Below are positions 50,790-60,000 of a stretch of 60,000 nt of DNA, one piece after another. Below the pieces are notes generated by a model that was given only the letters and a program-made list of their open reading frames with translations, was not told the origin of the DNA and made no database searches. The stretch covers positions 22,409,759-22,469,758 of the forward strand of contig CAIIXF020000009.1 of assembly GCA_903813345.2 (NCBI GenBank). Direction: 5' to 3'. Numbering within the stretch: the stretch's first letter is position 1; the number at the start of each line of letters is the position of its first letter. The stretch is from Owenia fusiformis. Lineage: Eukaryota; Annelida; Polychaeta; Sabellida; Oweniidae. A program made the position numbers and the translations under genes.

Positions 50790-52271
50790 CTAGTATATGT
50801 CATTCTCAAACATTTTAATTCCATCTGGAATTTCACTATCATCCACCTTCTTTTCTACATTGTAAATAGGAATTTCACTATCCTCTACTTTATTTTCTAC
50901 ACTGTAAATATTCTCATCATCAGGAGTCTGATGGTATACAGTATCTGAAGAACTGTCTGTCTTTACATTTTCATATGTTGCATTATCTTTAACATCATCT
51001 GTTGTATCATATGTAGCATCATATGCTTCAGTATTTGTAAAAATCATCTCTGATTTTCTTCTATCTTCTTCAACTTCTGTGTATAGGTCATTTGCTTCAG
51101 TTTTGGCATGTAAGTCTGTTGTGACCATTGCTATACTTTGGTTCACCTCTCCCTTGTTTATGTCAATATTATGTTGATTTCCTGCTTCCGAGGCATCTTT
51201 AAGTCTTTTTAGCTTGCAGTATGAAAAGATCAGCAGAATCAGTAAGATAAATGAAACAATGATGAAAAAAACGAATCCAATAAGTAGTCCTATTATGGCC
51301 ATGGAAGAATTTGAAGAAGAAGGAAATCCATTTCTGGCGCTGGAATTGTTCATGGTGTTGTTAATAGAGGAATCAGTAACAGTTGCAGCAGTCGAAGATT
51401 CTTTCTTGTCCTGGTCACATGTCTCTGTCTCACAGATGTATGGTAACTTGGAGCAACATGACTCATATTGGATTCTCACATTGCCTGTTGGTGTGGTCAC
51501 AATAGCTGGACATTTTCCACATGTAAAGTCAGTTGGGCAACTATTATTAGATACAAGGAGGTCAAATCTTAATGCAGGATAGTAATTCCAATAATGTGGA
51601 TAAAGACGTATAAACCGTGCATCAAATGGCTTTGTAAAGTTCCTGTTAGCTGGTGAATCACTGTTAATATTAGCAGACAACAATTTTTCTTTCCCATCAT
51701 CTTGAATTGTAAGAAATTTAATGTCACCATCTTTTTTATAATGTAGTTTATAAACTGTTGTCCAGTATCTAGAGTTCTTTTGTCCTTTTGTAACAATACC
51801 ATGTATACACATAGTGTTTTTCAAATCAACTTCGACCCATTGATCGAGTTCTTTGTTTTCAGGTAACCATGCTCCTTCACTATTAATTCTAGCATACTGT
51901 GCAGATGTCCACCATTTATATTTTGAGGAAGCATCCAACTGTTCATTTAAGACATTCTTCATGATGAAGTAAGGTTCTCTTGTATCTTGCTCCAGCATTT
52001 CCTCAATATCACCAGTATATCCTATCCAGGCATTGCCCAGTGAGTATTTCTCCATTGTATCTTTAAAAGTCTGTTCAGATCGATTGTCCATCACTTTGAT
52101 GATTGTTCCATTCCTCTCGCTACATTCCATTGCAGCCTCAGACCATGTCAAGTTTGTATAGTTCATAACTACGATGTCCCTCATCAATTTATATCCAACT
52201 GGACATAACAAGCCATCTGTGATTCTGAGTGAGACTATTGTTATAAAGATCAATTTGAATACATGTTCCAT
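50790..52271 (-). CDS. Gene B: single-exon receptor, F5/8 type C domain inside a C-type lectin-like domain
   Basis: Intronless, 493 aa from the MEH start shared with genes A and C (an ATG one codon earlier would give 494; positions below use that numbering). Signal peptide 1-21. Lectin N-half 22-90: LLCPVGYK, LTWSEAAMEC (C51), NAWIGYTG. F5/8 type C domain about 100-242: [55 protein letters not shown]. Lectin C-half 255-283: CPAIV (C255), ESCCSKLPYICE (C273, C274, C281). Ser/Thr-rich stalk to 325, membrane span 326-351 with GLLIG, then a ~140-residue tail. Tail tyrosines include DLYTEV, ATYENV and a 14-residue tandem duplication starting IY(S/N)VE(N/K)KV, ending IPDGIKMFENDIY. Predicted type I plasma-membrane protein with several N-glycosylation sequons. 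Gene C lies 1.7 kb upstream in the same orientation. Confidence 0.88.
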   Translation of the reverse strand: MEHVFKLIFITIVSLRITDGLLCPVGYKLMRDIVVMNYTNLTWSEAAMECSERNGTIIKVMDNRSEQTFKDTMEKYSLGNAWIGYTGDIEEMLEQDTREPYFIMKNVLNEQLDASSKYKWWTSAQYARINSEGAWLPENKELDQWVEVDLKNTMCIHGIVTKGQKNSRYWTTVYKLHYKKDGDIKFLTIQDDGKEKLLSANINSDSPANRNFTKPFDARFIRLYPHYWNYYPALRFDLLVSNNSCPTDFTCGKCPAIVTTPTGNVRIQYESCCSKLPYICETETCDQDKKESSTAATVTDSSINNTMNNSSARNGFPSSSNSSMAIIGLLIGFVFFIIVSFILLILLIFSYCKLKRLKDASEAGNQHNIDINKGEVNQSIAMVTTDLHAKTEANDLYTEVEEDRRKSEMIFTNTEAYDATYDTTDDVKDNATYENVKTDSSSDTVYHQTPDDENIYSVENKVEDSEIPIYNVEKKVDDSEIPDGIKMFENDIY

Positions 52272-52328
52272 CATGAAGTTTTATTTTATTTTCAATGTAA
52301 AAGAAAGTCTTAACTTATTTGAGTAAAA

Positions 52329-52341
52329 TTAAACTTCCTGG
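52329..52341 (-). promoter_or_regulatory. ETS-like motif upstream of gene B
   Basis: The - strand reads CCAGGAAGTTTAA, about 58 bases before the ATG. The same 13-mer occurs upstream of gene C and its 11-base core upstream of gene A. A second site, GAACAAGGAAGTT on the - strand at 52527-52515, matches gene A 2559-2571 exactly. Confidence 0.45.
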
Positions 52342-53746
52342 TGCTAACCCAATAAGTGTTTTTCTGTTTGTGGATTAGTGTTTTTTATATGCCAAAGTCC
52401 TTTTGTTCATATACAAGTATAAAGTTTGAACTCTTAAGAATAGTTGATTCATGAGGTTTGATTTTCAAAGGAATTTATTGCTCATATTGACTGAAATATT
52501 AATCACTTTTTCACAACTTCCTTGTTCTTGCTAACTATCGTGAGTATGATCAGTGACAGCTAAAATTACTTTGATATTTGGAAACATTTGTAAACAACTA
52601 AGAAAAGGGAAATGTGATTTTTGTTTATTTCCTCTTGTTCTCTCTGTCTTTGGGTTAAAATGATCTTTTTTGATTTAATTTGAATCCGAAAGATTAACTC
52701 TCTAAATGAACTGTTAAAGCCATCATAAATTAGAATAACTAAACAATAAAGAAGGAAGAACTAAATATTTCAGTATAGTTTTATAAAATTATAAATACAT
52801 GTATTTCCGAAAGAACAGGACTATATATCTTTAGAAATTATCAAACATATTCTATCACATTCTGTGATTCAAATGCAAAGGACAAGCCTTGCAATGATAT
52901 ATGAGTCATGTGGCTTTGTTTAAACCAATCAAATTGGACTGTAATGTAACAAGAGATGGACCTCAGACTATATCCTCTACTTATGTACTGTATTGCTCAT
53001 TCTTATAATTCCTAGAAATTAATTTTAACCCCATTCTCTGTTCTACCATGGGTAGGGGTATTCTATTTTATAGAAGTTTCCATGGTTCTGTATAATAATT
53101 GGACAAATAAATATTAACAAAATTACTGGCTTTATTCTCTGGTTGTGCAAAACACAGATAGATAAGAATATGACATGCTGATGACAATATATATTTTGAA
53201 TAACCCCTAAAGGGTTTTATAGAAAAAATGGACATTTGTACAATATATTTTGATATATGTAGAATATACCATATAATATTAACTAACAAAAAGGGGAGGG
53301 GTACTCTTGTAGGGAAGGATATTCATGGTATGGCACAAGTATATGCCATATTGTTACAGATATCATTTCACACATTGGTTATTCAAGTACAATCAGAAAA
53401 CATTTGATTTATAAATCTTGCCAAATGTTTGTTCATTTATCTAGGCAATTAATACAAGAGAACTATATCTTAAATATTTGTTGACCTATCAAAAATATTC
53501 ATAAATCATTCAGAAAGGAACATTCTCTTAAGCTTTACAATATGATGTGTGTTTTAATCGGCTAAATGACAGGTAGAACTAAAGATCAGAGATACTGAAA
53601 CTGGTTTATATAGCAAATAAAAATGCCTACATCTTACAAAACAGAGTGAAAATGTCATAGTTCTGCTCCTGGAATTCTGGTTAAACATGGAAAGGAACAT
53701 TGAGACTGATAAATCAGAATGGGAAAGGAAATAATAACAGTAAATG

Positions 53747-53752
53747 TTTATT
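53747..53752 (-). terminator. Possible gene C poly(A) signal
   Basis: AATAAA on the - strand about 260 bases beyond the gene C stop. Confidence 0.3.
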
Positions 53753-54014
53753 TTGAGGATCCTGACATATGTTAAAGGGATAAAGCATAAAAGCTGCAAA
53801 GATATAAATGTGATGCTTAGAAAAATAAATGCTGAACTGTTGTAATACATTCTTAAGAATCTGCTGTCAAGTGTACTCATAAAATTTGCCTTTCTCTTGT
53901 TTCTTGTAAACTTGTCCAAAACACATGTTATTGAGAAATAGTAGATATATGTACACTTTGTAGGTTAAAATCTAGAGAAATGACACGGACTGCTAAAAAT
54001 TAAGACACTTGTAC

Positions 54015-55427
54015 CTAAGCATCTGAATATAGTTCATTATTAAACATTTCAATTCCATCTGGAATTTCAATATGATCCTCTTTCTGCTCAACACTGTTCA
54101 CATCCACGTCTGTTGGAGTATGATACAGTTCAGTATCTGTTATATCATCTGTTGCTACATCTTCATATGTAGCTTTATCTTTAGCATCTTGTGTAGTATC
54201 AAATATGGTATCGTATGTTTCTGTATTTGTATAAATCATCCCTGATTTTGGACATTTTGTTTTAACATCAACTTGAGAATATAAATCCTTCACCTGTCCA
54301 GTCTTCAGGTGTAAGTTTGGAGTAACCATTGCCACACTTTGCTTTTTTATTTCTCTTTCATGATTATCAGTGTCCTTTGGTTTTGCTGTGTTTGCCAGGT
54401 TTCTGAAGTTACGATTTAAAAAGATTAGCAGAATCAGTAGGATAACTGAGACAATAATGAAGAAAACTAATCCAATGATGAGTCCAGTTGTGATAGAATT
54501 TGAAGGAGAATGGATTCCATTTCTGGCACCTGGATTGTTATCACTAGTGACAGTTGCAGCAGTCGAAGATTCTTTCTTGTCTTGGTCACATGTCTCTGTC
54601 TCACAGATGTATGGTAATTTGGAGCAGCATGACTCATATTGGATTGTCACATTGCCTGTAGTTGTGGTCACAATAGCTGGACATTTTCCACAAGTAAAGT
54701 CAGTTGGGCAACTATTATCTGATACCAAGAGGTCAAATCTTACTGCTCCAGCTTTTTCCCATTTTTGTGGGTATAGACGTATGATCTGTGCATTGAATGG
54801 CTTTGTGAAATTTCTATAAACCGGTGTATTGCTGTCTGTATTAGCAATCAGTTCTTCTCTTCCATCATTTTGAAGTGTAAGGAAGTTTGTGTCAGTATCT
54901 TTTCTGTAATGTAGTTTGTAAACCTTTGTCCACTGAGATGCATCTTTTCGTCCTTTTGTAACAATACCATGAATACACATTGTTTTCTTGAGATCAATCT
55001 GGACCCATTGACAAAGTCTTATGTGTTGAGGTGTCCATGCACTTTTACTATCAATTTTAGCACGTTTTGCATATTGTTTATATGAAGAAGCATAAAACTG
55101 TTTATCTAAGACATTCTTCATGATGAAGTAAGGTTCTCTTGTATCTTGATCGAACATTTTCTCAATATCTCCAGTATATCCCACCCAGGCCTTGCCCAGT
55201 GAGTATTTCTCCATTGTATCTTTAACAATCTGCTTAGACTTATTGTCCATCACTTTGATGATCGTTCCATTTCTACTGCTACATTCCATTGCAGCCTCAG
55301 ACCATGTCAAGTTCACAGAATCCACAACTAGTGTTTCTCTGGATAATCTATATCCAGTTGGACATAACAGACCATCCATGTATCTCAGACAGGTTATTAT
55401 TATGATCAATCTAAATGCATGTTCCAT
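54015..55427 (-). CDS. Gene C: single-exon receptor, F5/8 type C domain inside a C-type lectin-like domain
   Basis: Intronless, 470 aa from the MEHAFR start shared with A and B (an upstream in-frame ATG at 55445 adds six residues; numbering below includes them). Same order as gene B: signal peptide; lectin N-half LLCPTGYRL, LTWSEAAMEC, AWVGYTG; F5/8 type C domain about 104-242 ([46 protein letters not shown]); lectin C-half KCPAIV to ESCCSKLPYICE; Thr/Ser stalk; membrane span about 319-343 with GLIIG; tail with DLYSQVDVKTK, ATYEDV, ELYHTP and IPDGIEMFNNELY. Residues 246-300 differ from gene B at only about two positions apart from the start of the stalk, while the discoidin part is much more diverged. 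An extra Cys (LCQW) lies in its discoidin domain. Its tail resembles gene A more than gene B. Confidence 0.88.
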   Translation of the reverse strand: MEHAFRLIIIITCLRYMDGLLCPTGYRLSRETLVVDSVNLTWSEAAMECSSRNGTIIKVMDNKSKQIVKDTMEKYSLGKAWVGYTGDIEKMFDQDTREPYFIMKNVLDKQFYASSYKQYAKRAKIDSKSAWTPQHIRLCQWVQIDLKKTMCIHGIVTKGRKDASQWTKVYKLHYRKDTDTNFLTLQNDGREELIANTDSNTPVYRNFTKPFNAQIIRLYPQKWEKAGAVRFDLLVSDNSCPTDFTCGKCPAIVTTTTGNVTIQYESCCSKLPYICETETCDQDKKESSTAATVTSDNNPGARNGIHSPSNSITTGLIIGLVFFIIVSVILLILLIFLNRNFRNLANTAKPKDTDNHEREIKKQSVAMVTPNLHLKTGQVKDLYSQVDVKTKCPKSGMIYTNTETYDTIFDTTQDAKDKATYEDVATDDITDTELYHTPTDVDVNSVEQKEDHIEIPDGIEMFNNELYSDA

Positions 55428-55545
55428 TGTTGATGTGTGCCACAATTAATTACCAACTACCAGCTTTGTGTTTAGAATTATCCTTAATTTGAAAGTCATA
55501 AGAAAGTAATTTTCAGACAACTTGTCTTGTTTGTACTAGTCATAG

Positions 55546-55558
55546 TTAAACTTCCTGG
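55546..55558 (-). promoter_or_regulatory. ETS-like motif upstream of gene C
   Basis: The - strand reads CCAGGAAGTTTAA, about 119 bases before the ATG, identical to the gene B site. Confidence 0.45.
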
Positions 55559-57827
55559 GGTAAGCTTGTGAAACACTTTTCCTTATAAGTGTGAAAGTCT
55601 GGAATTGCCAACAGACAAATAAACTTTTAGCTCATGAGACATACTGTCTCAGGACTCAGAAATAACAAAACAATTAATCACTTTTGGCAGAAATATGTAT
55701 TGTTGTATCAACTGAAATAAATCTGTTTCATCATCTTGCGTCTGAAGAATATTTTGAATTCATATAAAGGAGTATTTGACTCCCAACTTTTTTGTGATCT
55801 TTTTTGACTGGCATGGCCCAATTTGGTAATAATAATATACAATATGATGAACTTATATTATTAACAGTTGGTGCCAGTTGCTCTATGAATGCATGAGTTT
55901 CAGTTCCTAGAAATGATTTCAATTTGGGGACAAACATGATACAGTTAAGTTTTATTTCCTTCTTGTTATCAGCTGACAATGTTAGTCTGTTAGACCAGGC
56001 AAACCATATGGATGGAGGGGGGAGGGGGTGATTAACATTTTTCAGAAAAATATTTGAACTTCCTGGTTTACCTCTTACATCTTTATTCCTCTTATCGTTT
56101 GTATTTATTCCTCTTTATATAAAGCTTGCGAGAGATCTTAATGGTTAGAGAAGTCGCAATGACATTCTAGGCATTTGTTGAACAGAAATGTCTGGAAGGA
56201 GAAAAATAATTCTGAATCCAGTTCTGCTTTGAAACAAAAGAATTTTTGATTAGGGGCATCTAGTGATTTTTCTCCTTTCATAACATCAACCTGTACACAA
56301 CTGATAAATTGCCTAATAGAGTAGGTAATAGTTATGAAACATCCAGATAAGCGAGGTATGATAAGTAAGAATTTCTAACACCTGGGTCTAATTGGATTCC
56401 TATCATTTTATAACAAGTCATGTCCTTGCACTCTACAGATGAACCATTTGATTTTCATCTCAATTCAAACAACAGCCTTTTGTGTAATTTCATTTTGTAA
56501 CTAAGATTTTAATTCAAGATTTATATCTTGCCATGTCTGCCATCTAATGAGAGATGCATAAGAAGTAAATGTTTTACTTTACATATTTGCAAGAGTAGAT
56601 CTGTATGATAGTGAGATTTCAGGATTTGCTGGATATATTACATAGTGTGTGTACATTATTAATTAAATGTTCCAGGTCATTAATTATCAGCTCATAGTGT
56701 TTCGCTCTGCTGGCTGCTAAATGTAACATGTGGATATTGTCTCATGTCTCACAAATCCTGATATGAATCCTCATATATTTCAGAATTATGTGTTAAGGTA
56801 AGTGAGAATTTCTTAAATTATGTCAGAGTTAAGTATTTCCCTTGAGATTTCCTCAACTGGGTGCAAAAATTTCTATTAAGTTCATAATTCAGAATAAAAT
56901 TGATCGCCATATGGCTAAAAAGTTTTTTCTAATTTTGTCAAGTAGGTGCAATTTAATTTCAATTAAGTGAGTGCATGTTAGCCACTTTCAAAATCATAAG
57001 TATGTACATAGGTTAATGAGGTCTGCAATAGTTCCCTCATTTTTAAATGTGGCCATCTTAACTGTTCAGTATGGGCAACGTAGTGAATTCTTCCGTGTGC
57101 CAAAATTTCACTATGTTGCCGTCTATGGTATCAATGTGGCGTTACCTATTGTTCAAGTCAACATAGTAGAATATAAGCTGTCTAAACCAGTACTTATATC
57201 CTGAGAACAGGCCTCGCAAGATGGTGATAATGTGGGTTATATACCAACAATAGATGATCATTATGAAACACCCTGAATAATATACTCTTCAATAATTAAT
57301 TTCTGTTTATCCGGCATACTCTTCAATAATAAATTTCTGTCTATCCTGGCAAACATGAATATTTCATCCATTCCAATTCTTTGGTTGAAGCTATCAACAG
57401 ATTGCCAATGGACAGGAATTCGTGGTTTAGACATTGTCTATCATCATGTCTGTCATGTCTATATTGGCACCTATATTGGATTCAGGGCCAGTGTTGGAGA
57501 TAAGGTATATGATAATGAAGATAAAGAGCTATGTTTGTAGTATGGTATAAATATACATGTACTTGAGAATATGTCTCAGGGATATTGTAGCAGTAGTACC
57601 AACAGAAGCATCACTGCTTTGGATGGACTATCCCCCCAGGAAATAATATACACTTACTTGTAAATAAACAAATGGATTATTGTCTAACAGTATACATTAT
57701 ATATTTACTCATTCTTCAAGATTGGGCTTCACTGCTTATTAGCAGCATGGGAAGAATTGAAATACCCTTGGATTAAGGATGATAGTTAAGTGTAAATAAC
57801 TCATACATGTAGTTTTCATTTTTGTAA

Positions 57828-57833
57828 TTTATT
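57828..57833 (-). terminator. Probable poly(A) signal of the NTF2-like gene
   Basis: AATAAA on the - strand 47 bases beyond the stop. Confidence 0.4.
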
Positions 57834-57879
57834 TAACAGAGATCATTTAACTGAATGTGAAACAGGACCATAATATAAA

Positions 57880-59348
57880 CTAAATGTAGTTATCAGACGC
57901 TGGTTCCTTTGTTGATGGAGATGGGAAGTCACTGTTCCAGAAATCTCTGTACAAATGCCATTGTTCATTCTCCTTGCGCCATACTTCAACAGTTCTACAA
58001 AGCAAAAGTACATTGTCTTAGAAAATTGAAAAGTGTTTGAAAATCATAGATATTTAGTTGTCGAAGAATACCAATTAAAAAACCTCAAAAACATCATCAA
58101 TTATAAAATCATCAGTAAGATCAATGTTTCAAAGATTTTTCGGTATATTTGATGAATTTTCATATAAATACACTGTTATATCTCATTTGAAATTAAATAA
58201 TTTCAACATAAACCTAATTAGTCAGAATTGATATTAAAACTACAAGGATCAAGATTTTTAGTACATTCTCTATTCTTATTTATGATGTTACCACAATCTT
58301 ACTTGAGTGTATCCACATGCTTGCCATCTATTGTGCATTTCATGAAGTATATCCCCGGGTAGGAGTCTCCCCTATCTTCCCCACCTCATGTAGGTCTTAA
58401 ACACTGCAGCAATGGCTGAAATGTAAAGAATTCAATTGAAATCATTTGATGAAGTATTCCCCAGGTAGGAGTCTTCCATATCTTCACCACCTCATGTACT
58501 TTGCTGTGCAATTGGTGTCTCTCAGGGAAAGTCTTAAACACTGCAGCAATGGCTGAAATGCATATAATTCAAATAAAATAATTTGATGAAGTATAGGGAA
58601 GGGGGTATTAGGTATTAGGTATATTTTATCTTTAATCTTTACTGTGTTTTAGTATGGTAATGGATAGACCTGGGAGCTGACTAGAGAAGGTCACATTTCT
58701 CTTTACTCAGAACCTTTTTAATACACTGTAGTGAGGTTATTTTACTTTTACCAGTTACCTATTATTTTGAAATGTGTGATGTGGTATTTTTGAAAACAGG
58801 AAAAGGATACCTACACTATTCTTTTGCTAAAAAATAGTCCCCTAATTTTATTCACTTTCTGGTTGTTCACTGTTCAGATTAGGAGGTATCCAGATTTCAA
58901 GGTTTTTTTAACATGGGAGTCAATGGATGGAAAAATGGGACCGAAAAAAAGTGTTCAAATTGGAAGGTGTTCGGATTAGCCAGGTGTTCAGATATACAGG
59001 TTCTACTGTAGTGAGGTTGTTTTACTTTTACCAGTTACCTATTATTTTGAAATGTGTGATGTGGTATTTTTGAAAACAGGAAAAGGATACCTACACTATT
59101 CTTTTGCTAAAAAAATAGTCCCCTGATTTTATTCACTTTCTAAACTCACCTTGTCTATTAAATGCCGGGGGATGCCCTCCTAGGAAGGCTGCGGCATCTA
59201 AAGTATACATGTCCTCTACAAGCTTGTCCCAATCTCTTCCTGGAATATTCCATCTTCTGTGAAACTCACCATGATTAGCCTGGGCAATCTCTTCTAATGC
59301 TTTAATGTCTCCTATGCTTGGAATGTTCTGCGCATCCGTTTTACTCAT
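57880..59348 (-). CDS. SnoaL/NTF2-like (DUF4440-type) small protein gene, middle exon disrupted
   Basis: The NTF2-like fold occurs in small enzymes and in the CaMKII association domain; no specific activity can be assigned. Exon 1, 59348-59150: starts MSKTDAQNIPSIGDIKALEE, contains WDKLVEDMYTLDAAAFLGGH, ends CAAG|GTGAGT in phase 1. The next acceptor (58552) joins in frame to give FNRQAIAAVFKTFPERHQL. The last exon, 57994-57880, reads TVEVWRKENEQWHLYRDFWN then SD and a short tail, the typical C-terminus of the family. The exon ending at 58303 encodes GEDRGDSYPGIYFMKCTIDG-KHVDTLK and joins it in frame. The middle is present twice (about 58303-58415 and 58440-58552, offset 137 bases). Neither copy is open throughout: one lacks ~31 bases and a G, the other loses the later part. 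It may be a pseudogene or an assembly error. Confidence 0.6.
58727..59141. repeat. Direct duplication of ~134 bases around a MITE remnant
   Basis: 58727-58861 and 59007-59141 are nearly identical, from CTGTAGTGAGGTT to ATTCACTTTCT, with three or so differences. Between them lies sequence of the GTGTTCA/CAGGTTCTACTG family. All of it is in intron 1 of the NTF2-like gene, ending 8 bases before the exon 1 donor. Confidence 0.85.
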
Positions 59349-59489
59349 TATTTGTTCATGTACATTTTCTATACTCCTTATTAGGTGATGTACATGTATG
59401 GTACTTGACATGTATGGTAACATTGACAATATCAAAACTCCAATGCTGTATAAATCTAATATACTGTACTAATGATAAATACCTCACTT

Positions 59490-60000
59490 ATTATCCCACC
59501 GAACGAAGTTCGAGAGGGATATAGCAAAGCTGTCCGAGGACCTCTGCTCGAGAAAATTTTCAATATGGCCACTGAATTCAAAATGGCCACCATTTTTCGT
59601 AGAAATGTAATCTTTAATAACTCAAATACTAGTTTGCGGATTTGGTTCAAATTTTATATGCTGTTGCCTAGGGACAAAGGAGTTTTGCACAAAAAGAGAT
59701 TTTCAAGATGGCCGCTTAATTTCAAAATGGCGGCCATTTTTCGTAAAAATATGTAATCTTTGATAACTCAAATACCAGTGAACGGATTTGGTTCAAATTT
59801 TATATGATGATATGCTTAGGGAAACAGTAGCTATGTTCGACAAAAAAATTTCAAGATGGCCACTGAATTTCAAAATGGCGGCAATTTTTCTTAAAAAACG
59901 TGATAACTCAAATACCAGTGAACAGATTTGGTAGAAATTTTATATGGTTATGCCTAGGGACACAGTAGCTCTGTTCAAGAAATAATTTTCAAGATGGCGG
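59490..60000 (+). repeat. Tandem array with ~138-148-base units, continues past the window
   Basis: A lead sequence with CCCACCGAACGAAGTTCGAG is followed by units starting at 59558, 59701, 59849 and 59986. Unit words are TTTCAAGATGGC, TTTCAAAATGGCGGC, GATAACTCAAATACCAGTGA and GGATTTGGTTCAAATTTTAT. Cut by the window edge. Confidence 0.85.

Larger units (their letters stand above)
55428..57879. other. Gene C upstream region
   Basis: No supported gene. Holds the shared ETS-like motif (55546-55558) and a similar CCAGGAAGTT on the - strand at 56066-56057. Open frames near 56971-57204 and 57355-57540 (+) are short and unrecognised. Confidence 0.5.

Noticed and set aside
53554-53919. 121-codon open frame on the - strand downstream of gene C
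   Set aside because: No recognisable motif, hydrophobic AT-driven composition, lies in the likely gene C 3' flank.
54370-54819. 149-codon + strand frame opposite gene C (and a similar one at 51214-51582 opposite gene B)
   Set aside because: Antisense shadows of the well-supported receptor genes; both persist only because the genes are paralogous.

Overview
The window looks like part of an invertebrate animal nuclear genome. It is AT-rich, carries intron-bearing genes with GT/AG splice sites, and is filled with short non-autonomous transposon-like repeats and tandem arrays. Repeat style and protein sequences suggest a marine invertebrate (a mollusc or other lophotrochozoan, or an invertebrate deuterostome). 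I cannot name the species. There is no operon, prokaryotic signal or CRISPR array.

Layout. (1) From the left edge to 8993 on the + strand lie five coding exons of COX11, the mitochondrial copper chaperone for cytochrome c oxidase; the 5' end may continue beyond the window. Its first intron holds an intronless receptor-like gene (gene A, 2724-3773, same strand). (2) 8994-19888 is a gene-free stretch with a 1 kb foldback element and a MITE with target-site duplications. (3) 19889-32289 on the - strand is a complete four-exon fascin gene (actin bundling, 505 aa) with repeat-filled introns. (4) 32290-50789 is gene-poor; it holds an orphan first-exon candidate at 34229, an orphan terminal-exon candidate at 42311, a promoter-like spot near 43330, and a 1.7 kb C-rich tandem array between inverted ends. 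(5) 50790-55427 on the - strand holds two intronless tandem paralogues of gene A (genes B and C). (6) 57880-59348 on the - strand is a small SnoaL/NTF2-like gene whose middle exon is duplicated and disrupted. The window ends inside another tandem array.

The most unusual content is the three-member receptor family. Genes B and C encode a signal peptide, the N-terminal half of a C-type lectin-like domain ending at its WIGY/WVGY motif, a whole F5/8 type C (discoidin) domain, the C-terminal half of the lectin domain, one membrane span with GxxxG spacing, and a tyrosine-rich cytoplasmic tail. The discoidin domain sits where the lectin long loop should be. Gene A has the same signal start, discoidin domain, span and tail but lacks both lectin halves. 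B and C are almost identical just outside the discoidin domain and clearly divergent inside it, and all three share an 11-base ETS-like motif upstream. The pattern fits a diversifying cell-surface recognition family, but that function is inference. COX11 and fascin are ordinary conserved genes with no visible functional link to it.
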